This document shows positions 1 to 8,070 of a stretch of 49,220 bases of DNA, piece by piece (within the stretch, counting starts at the first letter, position 1; each line of letters starts with the position of its first letter). The stretch covers positions 26,659-75,878 of the forward strand of contig KQ959410.1 in NCBI GenBank assembly GCA_001552765.1, given 5' to 3'. Both the position numbers and the translations under genes were made by a program. The stretch is from Bacteroidales bacterium KA00344. Lineage in GTDB: Bacteria > Bacteroidota > Bacteroidia > Bacteroidales > Bacteroidaceae. The notes beneath the pieces are model-generated. The model had not been told where the DNA came from. It saw only the letters and a list, made by a program, of their open reading frames with translations, and did not search any database.

Positions 1-240
1 TAACGGCGGTATGGTTAAGGCCTAACCGCAACGCGACTAAGCCTCATCCGCACTGCGGTTGAAGCCTTTTCGCGCAGCCGTTAGATATGCAATCGCGAAT
101 GAATAAATAAGGCTTCCGAAGACATTGTTGCGAAACACATTGATTATCAACAAACTACAAATTATCGCAAATTTAACGAATTTCGGACGAGAGCAAAGTT
201 ATTTTGAAATAAGCGAATTTTACAGGGGTGTTTGTCAAGA
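1..240 (-). repeat. Dispersed intergenic repeat, copy 1 (cut by window edge)
   Basis: Reverse-complemented, this stretch matches 14960-15198 closely along its whole length. Shared blocks include TCTTGACAAACACCCC at the outer end, GTAGTTTGTTGATAATCA, CCTTATTTATTCATTCGCG, and a doubled GCGGnTnAGGCTTA unit near the inner end. Copy 2 is at 6953-7318. No reading frame is conserved between copies, so it is noncoding. The part corresponding to the last 150 bp of copies 2 and 3 would lie to the left of the window. Family identity is unknown to me. Confidence 0.85.
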
Positions 241-323
241 TAAATAGTTATACGCTCTGCTGTCGGACAGCATTGAAAAACAATTATTGAGAGCAATTTG
301 GGACTCATGTTTCTGTTTTTTAA

Positions 324-331
324 TATCTTTG
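324..331 (+). promoter_or_regulatory. Bacteroidetes -7 promoter element
   Basis: TATCTTTG fits the TAnnTTTG consensus, with TTTG at 297-300 as a possible -33 element (23-base gap, slightly long). It points at the membrane-protein gene starting at 504 and would give a leader of about 165 nt. That leader contains an inverted repeat, AAAGTGGG (368-376 region) with CCCACTTT (404-412 region). Nothing else is seen between 241 and 503. Confidence 0.5.
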
Positions 332-503
332 CAAAAAGAAGGCATAGAAGGCCTGTAAAACTCAATTAAAGTGGGCTCTGCAAATTAGAGACGCCAGAAT
401 GTCACCCACTTTACACATCGATGCCTTTCGCCTGCCGGCTGCAACAACGAGAGTTTTGATTGCTCTGCCTCAGCCGAAGCACAATGAATGATGTAGAAAA
501 AGC

Positions 504-1940
504 ATGAAAAAGATATTTGAAATGTTTAAGATACGAAGCGGGGAACGATGGGGTGCCTGTGTGGCACTGCTCTATATCGTGCTGCTGAACGGCTTGGTAA
601 TCAGCCGATATGCCGACAGGTTTATGGCATTATCTGACCATTACCGCCGTCTGATGCTGCGCGTGTTCCATATATCCGGCTTCGACCCGCTAACCTATTC
701 TGTGGTTTCCGATTGGGCGACAGACTACAACATCTATCGTCATCCGCTATTGGCTTTCATGATGTATGTTCCCTATCTGGTCAATCGAGGCCTGATGTGG
801 CTCACGGGAGCCAACTGCGTGCAGTTTGTCGTGGCTTTCATCCTTGTTTTCTGTGCTTTCTACGCATTTGTATTCCTATGCCGCATCTTTCGGGAGGTAA
901 TTGGATTAGCTCGCGTCGATGCTTGGCTCTTAGGGGGATTGACCTATTCTTTTGCTTTCGTAATGCTCTCCGCGTGTGTCCCCGACCATTTCATCATGTC
1001 GATGTTTATGCTCGTTTCCACGCTCTACGTGGCGGGTAGAAAAATGAAAAGCGGCCAACTGCTCACCCGCCGGCAAACCGTTTGGCTTTTCGTTCTCACG
1101 GCAGGCATATCGCTCAACAATGGCATCAAAGTGTTTCTGGCCGCTCTTTTTGTGAATGGCAAGCGGTTTTGGCGCCCCGCCAACCTGCTGCTTGCCGTCA
1201 TTCTTCCCAGCCTTTTGATATGGGGTGTGGCCCGACTGGAGTGGCATGTTTATGAGTGGCCCAACTATGCGGCCCGCCAACAGAAGAAGGCTGAGGTTGA
1301 GCAAAGACGTCGAGACAATATTGCTAAGGCTTTCATGGACACCACCCGGCTCACCGACACGGTGCTCATCCGTGCTTCTATCGACAGGATCATCGCGCAG
1401 AAAGCGGAACAAAGACGCATCAGGAACAGCAGGAAGGCGTGGAACAAAAACATCGGAAAGCCTATCGCCAATGGTGAATTTTCGCAATGGACCGATATTA
1501 CGACGCCACGCGGGCTGTCGATTGTGGAGAATCTTTTTGGCGAATCCATTCAGTTGCACCAAGACCATTTGCTGCAGGACAATCTCACCACCCGTCCCGT
1601 CATCGTGAAATATCGCTACGCCCTGAATTATATGGTGGAAGGAATCATCGTCGCGCTGTTTCTGCTTGGAATATGGTGTGGTCGCAAAAGTCGTTTCCTA
1701 TGGCTGGCACTGAGTTTTTGGGGCTTTGACATGTTGATTCATGTGGTACTCGGTTTTGCACTCAACGAAGTGTATATCATGGGTGCCCACTGGCTTTTCG
1801 TGCTGCCCATCGCCATGGGCTATTTGTTTAAGGCTGGGGCAGAAACAAAGGCTCGTTTGCCCCTGCGGTTTGTGGTGCTCTTGCTCACGGTGTTTCTCAT
1901 GGCGTGGAACTGGGCTTTATTCATTGATTATTTGATATAG
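504..1940 (+). CDS. Polytopic membrane protein, paralogue of the next gene
   Basis: A 478-residue integral membrane protein. Hydrophobic segments fill the first 220 residues and about the last 100, separated by a charged Lys/Arg/Glu-rich soluble loop (about residues 250-330). It is clearly homologous to the next gene: both share RHPL near residue 80, VPDHFI near residue 160, LFVNGKR near residue 215, a loop ending in TRPVIV, and LNEVYIM/VNEVYIM near the C-terminus. The early RHPL loop and overall topology recall GT-C glycosyltransferases, and it resembles a Bacteroidetes family of unknown function (possibly DUF6080), but I see no catalytic motif that settles this. The ATG at 504 is the first in frame after the promoter at 324. 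The facing polysaccharide genes suggest, but do not show, a cell-envelope role. Confidence 0.85.
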   Translation: MKKIFEMFKIRSGERWGACVALLYIVLLNGLVISRYADRFMALSDHYRRLMLRVFHISGFDPLTYSVVSDWATDYNIYRHPLLAFMMYVPYLVNRGLMWLTGANCVQFVVAFILVFCAFYAFVFLCRIFREVIGLARVDAWLLGGLTYSFAFVMLSACVPDHFIMSMFMLVSTLYVAGRKMKSGQLLTRRQTVWLFVLTAGISLNNGIKVFLAALFVNGKRFWRPANLLLAVILPSLLIWGVARLEWHVYEWPNYAARQQKKAEVEQRRRDNIAKAFMDTTRLTDTVLIRASIDRIIAQKAEQRRIRNSRKAWNKNIGKPIANGEFSQWTDITTPRGLSIVENLFGESIQLHQDHLLQDNLTTRPVIVKYRYALNYMVEGIIVALFLLGIWCGRKSRFLWLALSFWGFDMLIHVVLGFALNEVYIMGAHWLFVLPIAMGYLFKAGAETKARLPLRFVVLLLTVFLMAWNWALFIDYLI

Positions 1941-1969
1941 GAATTCATGGCTATGTTGCAAAAAGATGC

Positions 1970-1977
1970 TACTTTTG
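1970..1977 (+). promoter_or_regulatory. Possible internal promoter (-7 element)
   Basis: TACTTTTG matches TAnnTTTG and sits 40 bases upstream of the start of the second paralogue, giving a leader of about 34 nt. No convincing -33 TTTG is present at the right distance. The second gene may therefore have its own promoter in addition to read-through from the first. Confidence 0.4.
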
Positions 1978-2017
1978 CACCTGTCTTTCATGTCGTAACC
2001 ATCAAGCAGGCTAAGCA

Positions 2018-3370
2018 ATGACAAATCCTTTCAAGATATTTAAAATCAAACGAGAAGAGCGTTGGCTCGTAGTCGGAGCCGTGTTGTGGTTTGTTACCTT
2101 GAATATGCTGTTGATTTTCAGTCAGTGGGCAGCCTATACCAAAGGCGCATCAGGAGGATTCTGGTCTATATTCAACAGCAAATTCTGTATGTCGGGATAT
2201 GACTACTGGTCGTGGCTCACGGTTTCGGAAATGAAAATACATTATGCCACCAACCGCCATCCGCTCTATCTCACCATACTCTACCCCCTATATTTGCTCA
2301 ACCACTGGCTTATTGGCCTGTTTGATACCAACTTTGCCGTCTTCTTTGTGGCCACTATCTTGGTGTTCTCGGCCTGTTATGCTGTCGTTTTTTCCTATCG
2401 TATCTTCCGTCAGCTCCTTGACTTGCCGCGTCGTCGGTCATTGGTGTTGGTGCTGTTGCTCTTTTCTTTCGGCCATGTTATGATACCCGGTATGGTGCCC
2501 GACCATTTCATCATATCCATGATGTTGCTCACCATGACGGTCTATATCTGCGGCAAACGGATGCAGAACGGTCAATATCTGCAATGGTGGCAGTCTATGT
2601 TGCTGCTGTTTTTCACGTCGGGCGTGGCCGCTTCCAACGGCATCAAGTCGATGATAGCCATCCTCTTCGTGAATGGAAAGAGAATGTTTCAGCGTAGGTT
2701 TATGCTCTTGGGCGTCGTGTTTCCGTTAGTCGTGCTTTTGGGCATCCAACAGTATCAGCATTATGTGTTTGAGGTGCCACAGGCCAGACTGATAGAGAAG
2801 ATAGAAACGACAAAGGCGAAAAAGGCCACTGCGAAGATGAAACGGCAGGCCGCCGAACGTCGGAATTGGATGAGCAGTCATGATATGCAGCATGCCGGAG
2901 AATCGGGAGTGTTGCAACTGATGGATGTATCCACTCCCCGCATTCCCACCATCATAGAGAATTTCTGGGGAGAATCCATCTTGCTTCACAGAGATTATGC
3001 GCTCGAAGACGTGCTCTACACCCGCCCCGTGATTGTGCATTATCGGACTTGGTGGCCTTATGCGATATTGGGAACCCTCTTTGTTTGTTTCGTCTTGGGC
3101 GTATGGAAGGGGAGGAAACAGAGACTCATGCAGATGCTTTTAGGCTGGTTTGCCGTAGACGTTATGTTGCATCTAGTATTGGGGTTTGCTGTCAATGAGG
3201 TGTATATCATGGCTTCGGGATGGGTGCTCATCATTCCCATAGCCATCGGCTACCTGTTGAAATCGATGTCGGCCACGCTTGCGGCGTATGCCGAAGGCTT
3301 ATTGGGCTTGCTCGCCCTGTCGATGATGACGTATCACGGCTGGCTGATTATCGGTCATTTATACGGTTAA
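2018..3370 (+). CDS. Polytopic membrane protein, paralogue of the preceding gene
   Basis: A 450-residue membrane protein with the layout of its upstream neighbour: about six N-terminal hydrophobic segments, a basic soluble loop (about residues 245-320, rich in Lys/Arg/Ala), then about four C-terminal segments. Conserved blocks in the same order are RHPLY, VPDHFIISM, LFVNGKR, ENFWGES, TRPVIVHY and VNEVYIM. Similarity is continuous along the length, so the pair looks like a tandem duplication that has diverged substantially. The 77-bp gap carries its own -7 element. The gene converges on the glycosyltransferase gene ending at 3396, with only 25 bp and no clear terminator between them. Function is not identified. 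Confidence 0.85.
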   Translation: MTNPFKIFKIKREERWLVVGAVLWFVTLNMLLIFSQWAAYTKGASGGFWSIFNSKFCMSGYDYWSWLTVSEMKIHYATNRHPLYLTILYPLYLLNHWLIGLFDTNFAVFFVATILVFSACYAVVFSYRIFRQLLDLPRRRSLVLVLLLFSFGHVMIPGMVPDHFIISMMLLTMTVYICGKRMQNGQYLQWWQSMLLLFFTSGVAASNGIKSMIAILFVNGKRMFQRRFMLLGVVFPLVVLLGIQQYQHYVFEVPQARLIEKIETTKAKKATAKMKRQAAERRNWMSSHDMQHAGESGVLQLMDVSTPRIPTIIENFWGESILLHRDYALEDVLYTRPVIVHYRTWWPYAILGTLFVCFVLGVWKGRKQRLMQMLLGWFAVDVMLHLVLGFAVNEVYIMASGWVLIIPIAIGYLLKSMSATLAAYAEGLLGLLALSMMTYHGWLIIGHLYG

Positions 3371-3395
3371 AACGCCGGCCGGCAGATAGTCGTTG

Positions 3396-4310
3396 CTATA
3401 GGCCGAAATCTCCTTTCATGGCCCGTTTCAGCCGCCGCACGGCCTTTGCCCACATCGAATTGGTGCGCCCGTAATAGCGTTCAAACTCCTTCCGGGCTTC
3501 CATGTTTTCTTCGATGGGTTGGATGCGCTCTACCTTCAGTGGCTGCATCCACAGTTTCGAGCGGTAAGGGTCGTAAGAATAAGAGTTCGATCCCGACCCG
3601 TCGAGTCCCTCATTGGAAACCAGCGACCGCCCTACGTTCAGCGAAAGAATATCGGCCAGAAACAAGGAGGCGTTCCATCGAATGGCCCACGAGTTGTTTT
3701 TCCCTTCTGTTTGGTCACGCAACATCTTGGTAAATCCATATTTACCGTTGAAGTCAAAACATTTGTTGAGTTTTCGCTCATAGAGCTGAGCCAGCAGTTC
3801 CTCACCGTTGGGGTTGAAGTTTTCCCATGCCCTTTTCCATGTAGCCCACCCCCAGCTTCCTGTCCATTTGATGAGAAATGTATCGGGAAGACGTGGCGAT
3901 TGTGTGAAGTCGCACGCTTGGATATGCCCCACTCGAGGCTCGTCTTTGTAGGTTTCAAGCGCATCATTCATGAAACGCAGGAAATAAGGCGACACCACAA
4001 GGTCGTCTTCCAACACGATGACACGCCCACATTGATTGACAATGCTCGTTACGCCATCAATAATACTGCGTGCCAATCCCCAATTTTCTTTCCGTTCCAC
4101 CACGGTGATTTGGCGAAATCCCTCTATATCCTGAATGGTCTCCCTCACGAGTTCCACCGCCTCCTTGTCACGGGAACTCTTGGCAGCATCCGAGAAAACG
4201 TAGAGGTCGGATGCTTTGGCTTCTTCGTTCTGAAGCAAGGAAGCCACAGCTCGTTTCAAGTGCTGGGGACGATTGTAGGCAAACAGCAGAATGGGGGCTA
4301 AGTCGTTCAT
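3396..4310 (-). CDS. Glycosyltransferase (GNT-I/GT-A-like)
   Basis: About 304 residues with a GT-A style N-terminus: PILLFAYNRPQHLKR, a VFSDAAK strand, a WGLARSIIDG block, and VIVLEDDLVVSP, where the acidic EDD cluster is the likely nucleotide-sugar and metal site. The start at 4310 is chosen because its ATG overlaps the TGA of the upstream gene (ATGA) and begins right at the first beta-strand; a longer in-frame extension would run back through the neighbour's coding sequence. It is cotranscribed with the GT2 gene and the flippase, so it probably builds a surface polysaccharide or LPS O-unit. The sugar specificity cannot be told. Confidence 0.85.
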   Translation of the reverse strand: MNDLAPILLFAYNRPQHLKRAVASLLQNEEAKASDLYVFSDAAKSSRDKEAVELVRETIQDIEGFRQITVVERKENWGLARSIIDGVTSIVNQCGRVIVLEDDLVVSPYFLRFMNDALETYKDEPRVGHIQACDFTQSPRLPDTFLIKWTGSWGWATWKRAWENFNPNGEELLAQLYERKLNKCFDFNGKYGFTKMLRDQTEGKNNSWAIRWNASLFLADILSLNVGRSLVSNEGLDGSGSNSYSYDPYRSKLWMQPLKVERIQPIEENMEARKEFERYYGRTNSMWAKAVRRLKRAMKGDFGL

Positions 4311-5197
4311 AAATAATGTTCTAAGTCTACGTGTTTTGAAATATTGCGGGTCTGTACCACTTTTCGGCTCATGCCTATCAGGCGTATGGACAATAGCCAA
4401 TAGGCCATCACGTCGTTCCACTTCCTGTCCTTGAAGGCCAGCAGCATTTTCTTCCCGGCCGCCAGCACGCTCATGGCAAAAGCCCTGCCAAAACGATAGT
4501 TGATGTTGGCGTATTCTGTGAGATGGTATACATACTCTGCATGAAGAAACCGTTTACGCGTCTCTTGTCTGAACTCACGATCGTGATAGCCGAAAGTATT
4601 GGGCACGTAACCGATGCGGCGGTCATGATACTTCATGCGGTTGGCCAGATCCTTGTCTTCGCCGTAATGGTAGAATATGGGAGAGAACAACCCTACACGG
4701 CGTAAAGTACTGACAGGCATATACCAGATGGCCGCATTGATGAAAGGAACACCGACAATCTCCTTCTCGGAGAGTTTCCCAATGTCCGAAACACCGCAGT
4801 AGGTCGCAAATCCACGTTCTATTTTCTCTCCGTTTCCAGTGAGATGAACGGGCGAGATAATGCCATATTCCGGATGGTTTTTACCTGCATTGATGAGTTT
4901 TGATAAGGTGTCGCGGTCTATCCACGCGTCCTGATTGAGCAGTAACACACCGTCATAGCCTGTCTTCACGGCATACACCATACCGATGTTGTTGGCTTTG
5001 CCAAAGCCCAGATTGTCTTTGTTCTCTATGAGTTTCACCTCCGGATATTTTTCCTTGATGGTGGCGGTGGTGTCGTCTTGGGAGGCATTGTCTATCACCA
5101 TGATGTCGGCCGGCGTGGCTGATTGGCGTAACGACTCCAGACAACGATCTATCCAGGGCATGAAATTATACGAAACGATGATTGCGAGTACCCTCAT
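4307..5197 (-). CDS. Family 2 glycosyltransferase
   Basis: 296 residues of a GT2 enzyme of the rhamnosyltransferase/WcaA-like type. Visible motifs are IIVSYN at residues 6-11, VIDNASQDDT near residue 35, ENKDNLGFGKANNIG near residue 59 and LLLNQDAWID near residue 86, where NQD replaces the usual DDD/DxD. A membrane-associating hydrophobic and basic C-terminus is present. The gene sits 6 bp downstream of the flippase and overlaps the next glycosyltransferase by 4 bp, so the three form a tight operon read right to left. It probably transfers one sugar to a lipid-linked glycan on the cytoplasmic face. Donor and acceptor are unknown. Confidence 0.9.
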   Translation of the reverse strand: MRVLAIIVSYNFMPWIDRCLESLRQSATPADIMVIDNASQDDTTATIKEKYPEVKLIENKDNLGFGKANNIGMVYAVKTGYDGVLLLNQDAWIDRDTLSKLINAGKNHPEYGIISPVHLTGNGEKIERGFATYCGVSDIGKLSEKEIVGVPFINAAIWYMPVSTLRRVGLFSPIFYHYGEDKDLANRMKYHDRRIGYVPNTFGYHDREFRQETRKRFLHAEYVYHLTEYANINYRFGRAFAMSVLAAGKKMLLAFKDRKWNDVMAYWLLSIRLIGMSRKVVQTRNISKHVDLEHYL

Positions 5198-5203
5198 GGT
5201 TTG

Positions 5204-6649
5204 TTAATGTTTCAGTTTCTTGACTATAAACTCCTGACATTCGTCGAGGATTTTCACGCGAGCCAACTTCATGATCGTGTAATAGAGCACCGACGCCATC
5301 ACAATGCGACTGAACAGCAAGAGCCAGAGATTGTCGATTGTAGAAGTGGCCAGATGGGTCACTATCATCACAAAGGCTGCAGCGGCGGCAAAGGGGAGCG
5401 TGTCTTTCAGGAATTGTCCGAGATGGTAGCCCGTGAGACGCCATGTAAAAAAGTGCCAAACGAATATCCACGCAATGTTCATCAGGGTGTAGACAATGAT
5501 CATGGTCCTGATGCCATAGGGCCATATCAGGAGCATGGTGCCGATTTGCAGGAGGCCGAAAACAAAAGTACACCAGAAGAATATGTCCGACTTTCCCTTG
5601 CTGAGAATCATGTTGGTGAGTAGCGTATAGATGGGCATGGTGACTCCGGCAAGGCTTAAAATCTGGATATATCCGGCACTTACGAGCCATTTTTCGCCAA
5701 TGGCGAGCACTATAAATTCCTTAGCCACAAGGGCGAATCCCCAAATTAGGGGGAACGATATGAATGCATCGAAGCGCATCATCTTGCGAAACACCCTGAG
5801 TTGGCGTTCCTGCTCATCCTTCAGATTCACCAAAACGGGTTGTGCCACTTGGTTTATCATGCTCTGTACAAGATAGTAGCATTTGGAGGTCCACTGGTAG
5901 GCCTGATTGTAGTTTCCGGTATCGTGAGCGGAGAAATAGCGGCCCAAGAGAATGTTCAGCACATTGTTGTTCACGTGGTTGGTGATGGTGGTGCCCAGTA
6001 TCTTGAACGAAAACTTGAACATTCGTCTGACGGGGGCAAACGTGATGTGCCTGACGTTGGGACGCCAAGAGGAATAATGCCAAGCAAAACAGGTGTTCAG
6101 CAGAATAAAAACGTTGCTTTGGGTGGCCAGTGCCCAGTAGCGCGCTCCGTAGAAAGCCATGACAGCACCGATAATACTGGAAATCAACACTGAAGCAATA
6201 CTGCCTTTGGCTTGTTGCTTGGCTTTCAGATTTTTAAACAGAAAGGCGTTTTGGGCGGTGCCGAACGATGCGAACACAAAACCGAGAAAAGCATAGCGGG
6301 ACAGGGGAATAATCTCTTCGGTGTGATAATAGGCAGCTATCAGCGGGGCGCAAAAGAAAAGTACGACGTAAAGCGAAAGTCCAACAATGATGTTAAACCA
6401 GAAAACCGAGTTATAGTCTTCGTCTTTCGGATGCTTGATATTGGTCAGTGCTACGTTGAAACCACTGTTTTGCAGTGCGTTGGCCACAAGCGAGAAGATC
6501 AGAATCATGGCCATCATTCCATAGTCTGACGGGGCGAGCAGCCGACCAAGGATAATGCCGAACACCAGCCCTATGACTTGTTGCAGTCCGCTGTTCAGGC
6601 CTCCCCAGAACAACCCTTTTGCGGTTTTCTCTTTCAACGATTCTGCCAT
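5204..6649 (-). CDS. Wzx-type polysaccharide flippase (MOP superfamily)
   Basis: 481 residues and 12-14 predicted membrane segments. The N-terminus has the LFWGGLNSGLQQV amphipathic start followed by LGRLLAPSDYGMMA, typical of the Wzx/TuaB branch of the MOP exporter superfamily. Such proteins flip undecaprenyl-linked oligosaccharides across the inner membrane. It is the first gene of the operon with the two glycosyltransferases at 3396-5197, which supports an O-antigen, capsule or exopolysaccharide role. The ATG at 6649 is 10 bases downstream of a -7 promoter element, so the mRNA may be almost leaderless. Confidence 0.9.
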   Translation of the reverse strand: MAESLKEKTAKGLFWGGLNSGLQQVIGLVFGIILGRLLAPSDYGMMAMILIFSLVANALQNSGFNVALTNIKHPKDEDYNSVFWFNIIVGLSLYVVLFFCAPLIAAYYHTEEIIPLSRYAFLGFVFASFGTAQNAFLFKNLKAKQQAKGSIASVLISSIIGAVMAFYGARYWALATQSNVFILLNTCFAWHYSSWRPNVRHITFAPVRRMFKFSFKILGTTITNHVNNNVLNILLGRYFSAHDTGNYNQAYQWTSKCYYLVQSMINQVAQPVLVNLKDEQERQLRVFRKMMRFDAFISFPLIWGFALVAKEFIVLAIGEKWLVSAGYIQILSLAGVTMPIYTLLTNMILSKGKSDIFFWCTFVFGLLQIGTMLLIWPYGIRTMIIVYTLMNIAWIFVWHFFTWRLTGYHLGQFLKDTLPFAAAAAFVMIVTHLATSTIDNLWLLLFSRIVMASVLYYTIMKLARVKILDECQEFIVKKLKH

Positions 6650-6658
6650 AGATGCTGC

Positions 6659-6666
6659 AAAGATAC
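6659..6666 (-). promoter_or_regulatory. -7 promoter element of the flippase operon
   Basis: TATCTTTG read on the minus strand, followed by CAGC and the ATG at 6649. A transcript starting at the usual distance would begin at or within a few bases of the start codon. No -33 TTTG is clear. From 6667 to 6952 I see no gene; the short frame at 6704-6946 has no recognisable features. Confidence 0.55.
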
Positions 6667-6952
6667 ATCTATTTGTCTTAATTCAGAAATAATCTAAATG
6701 TTTTTAGACGGGTTTCGCCATGTCGTCAGTCGTCACATTTCGATAAGATGTAAACGTATCCCAAACAGTTTTCTTTCTTTCCATCCTCCCCGTATATTTC
6801 GTTGATGCAGACACCGGTCTTGCTACGGCACGAAATCCTTGCAGCCTGCTTAATCCATGATTATCTACCCATAAAGACCTCGCGCCATTTATTAACCTTG
6901 TAGTCTGGTAATAATTGGTGTGATTATTCTTTACAAACACCTCCAAATGCTT

Positions 6953-7318
6953 CGCTTATTTAAAAAATAAATTTATTTCCGTCCGAAAACTCGCTAATTT
7001 TGCTTATTTCGTAGTTTGCTGATAATCAGAGCTTTCTGTAAATGCGCGTTTGTGTTCCCTGTTTGTTCATTCGCGGTTGTATATCGAATGGCAGTGCGAG
7101 AACGGCTCAAACACAATGCGGATGAGGCTTAGTCACGCTGCGGTTAGGGCTTAACCATACCGCCTTTAAGGCTCCGTCATGATCGGATGGAGTTCAAATT
7201 GCACAATCGGGGCAGTTTTCAGGTTAAGCGGGCAGGGGTTGAGGGCAGAAATATAGCCCTTTTTGCTCCAGATGCTTCGAAACCGGAGCACCGAAAAATG
7301 GTCATTTAAATTTACATA
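6953..7318 (+). repeat. Dispersed intergenic repeat, copy 2
   Basis: Matches copy 3 (14960-15350) in order and orientation, but more diverged. Shared blocks are CGTAGTTTGCTGATAATCA, TTCATTCGCGGTT, GCGGATGAGGCTTAG, GCTGCGGTTAGGGCTTAACC, GGCTCCGTCATGAT, ATAGCCCTTTTTG and a closing CGAAAAA block. The first ~45 bp of copy 3, including the TTGACAAACACCCC motif, is missing or unrecognisable here. It separates the flippase operon from the beta-barrel gene and is noncoding. Confidence 0.8.
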
Positions 7319-7319
7319 T

Positions 7320-7356
7320 TAAAAAAGGCTCAAAATCCTGATGCGGATTTTGAGCC
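7320..7356 (-). terminator. Intrinsic terminator of the beta-barrel protein gene
   Basis: A perfect 12-bp stem, GGCTCAAAATCC (7327-7338) with GGATTTTGAGCC (7345-7356), six-base loop, followed on the minus strand by a T6 tract (7321-7326 as A's on +). A second perfect 8-bp hairpin, AATGTCCG/CGGACATT, lies at 7375-7393 just after the stop codon. Confidence 0.9.
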
Positions 7357-7405
7357 GATTTCGTTATGATGTCAAATGTCCGAGCCGGACATTCTTTAAT
7401 CGTTC

Positions 7406-7969
7406 TTAAAGGTCAAACTTGTAACCCAGTGTGATTTGGAACACGCTGTTTTTAGCGTCTAATTTATCCACTACCTTGGTTACACCGAAGTTGTAACGAC
7501 CATCGAGTACGAAGTTGTTGTATTCATAAGACAAGCCAACAGGAATTGACAGGTCTACTGTTTTGGCTTTGGTGTTGTCTTTGCCAACGCAGAAACCGGG
7601 TTGCAGACCGAGTTTCACAGCCAATCCGGGAACAACATATACATTGGCCATAACGGGCACGTTAATGTAGCTCAGGTTGTACTTCAACGTTCCACCCTTA
7701 ATTTCCAAATAATCGGATTTTACATCGTTGTTCCACTTGGCACCTTGCATGGAGTAGAGCAAACCGCCGGAGAGACTAACGATGTCAGTCAACTGATGTT
7801 CAAACTCAACGCCTGCGGCCAGACCAGCTTTTGTGTCGCCTTTCACATCTGTAAGATTTGCGAAATTGACACCGATCTTAGGTTGAACAGTCGTTGTTCC
7901 CACTGCGCGCTGTGCATAAGTTGCAACAGAAGCAAGCATTATTACTGCTGATAAAATAATCTTTTTCAT
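7406..7969 (-). CDS. Outer-membrane beta-barrel (porin-family) protein
   Basis: 187 residues beginning with a signal peptide (MKKIILSAVIMLASVATYAQ, cleavage probably after AYAQ or YAQ). The mature part alternates polar and hydrophobic residues in strand-length blocks (IGVNFANLT, VEFEHQLTDIVSLSGGLLYSMQGAKW, INVPVMANVYV, LKLGLQPGF, LDGRYNFGVTKV) and ends FQITLGYKFDL, the terminal aromatic-rich strand expected of an OMP_b-brl/PorT-like barrel of about eight strands. It is monocistronic, with its own promoter and a strong terminator. Ligand or role cannot be deduced; abundant small barrels of this type are common in Bacteroidales. Confidence 0.88.
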   Translation of the reverse strand: MKKIILSAVIMLASVATYAQRAVGTTTVQPKIGVNFANLTDVKGDTKAGLAAGVEFEHQLTDIVSLSGGLLYSMQGAKWNNDVKSDYLEIKGGTLKYNLSYINVPVMANVYVVPGLAVKLGLQPGFCVGKDNTKAKTVDLSIPVGLSYEYNNFVLDGRYNFGVTKVVDKLDAKNSVFQITLGYKFDL

Positions 7970-8023
7970 AATCTATAAATTCTTTTGTTTAAAAAGTGAA
8001 GTGTTATGTATTTTTTACACTTG

Positions 8024-8031
8024 CAAAGATA
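8024..8031 (-). promoter_or_regulatory. -7 promoter element of the beta-barrel gene
   Basis: TATCTTTG on the minus strand, 55 bases upstream of the ATG at 7969, giving a leader of about 48 nt rich in A and T. A -33 element is not evident. Confidence 0.6.
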
Positions 8032-8070
8032 GTTAAAAAATCTTATTCTGCACCATTTTGTTATGTTTTT

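Noticed and set aside
3519..4301. 260-codon frame antisense to a glycosyltransferase gene
   Set aside because: A shadow frame; the opposite strand has clear glycosyltransferase motifs and operon overlaps.
6704..6946. 80-codon minus-strand frame upstream of the flippase operon
   Set aside because: No domain, no promoter and low-complexity-free but unremarkable composition; it sits in the spacer before repeat copy 2.
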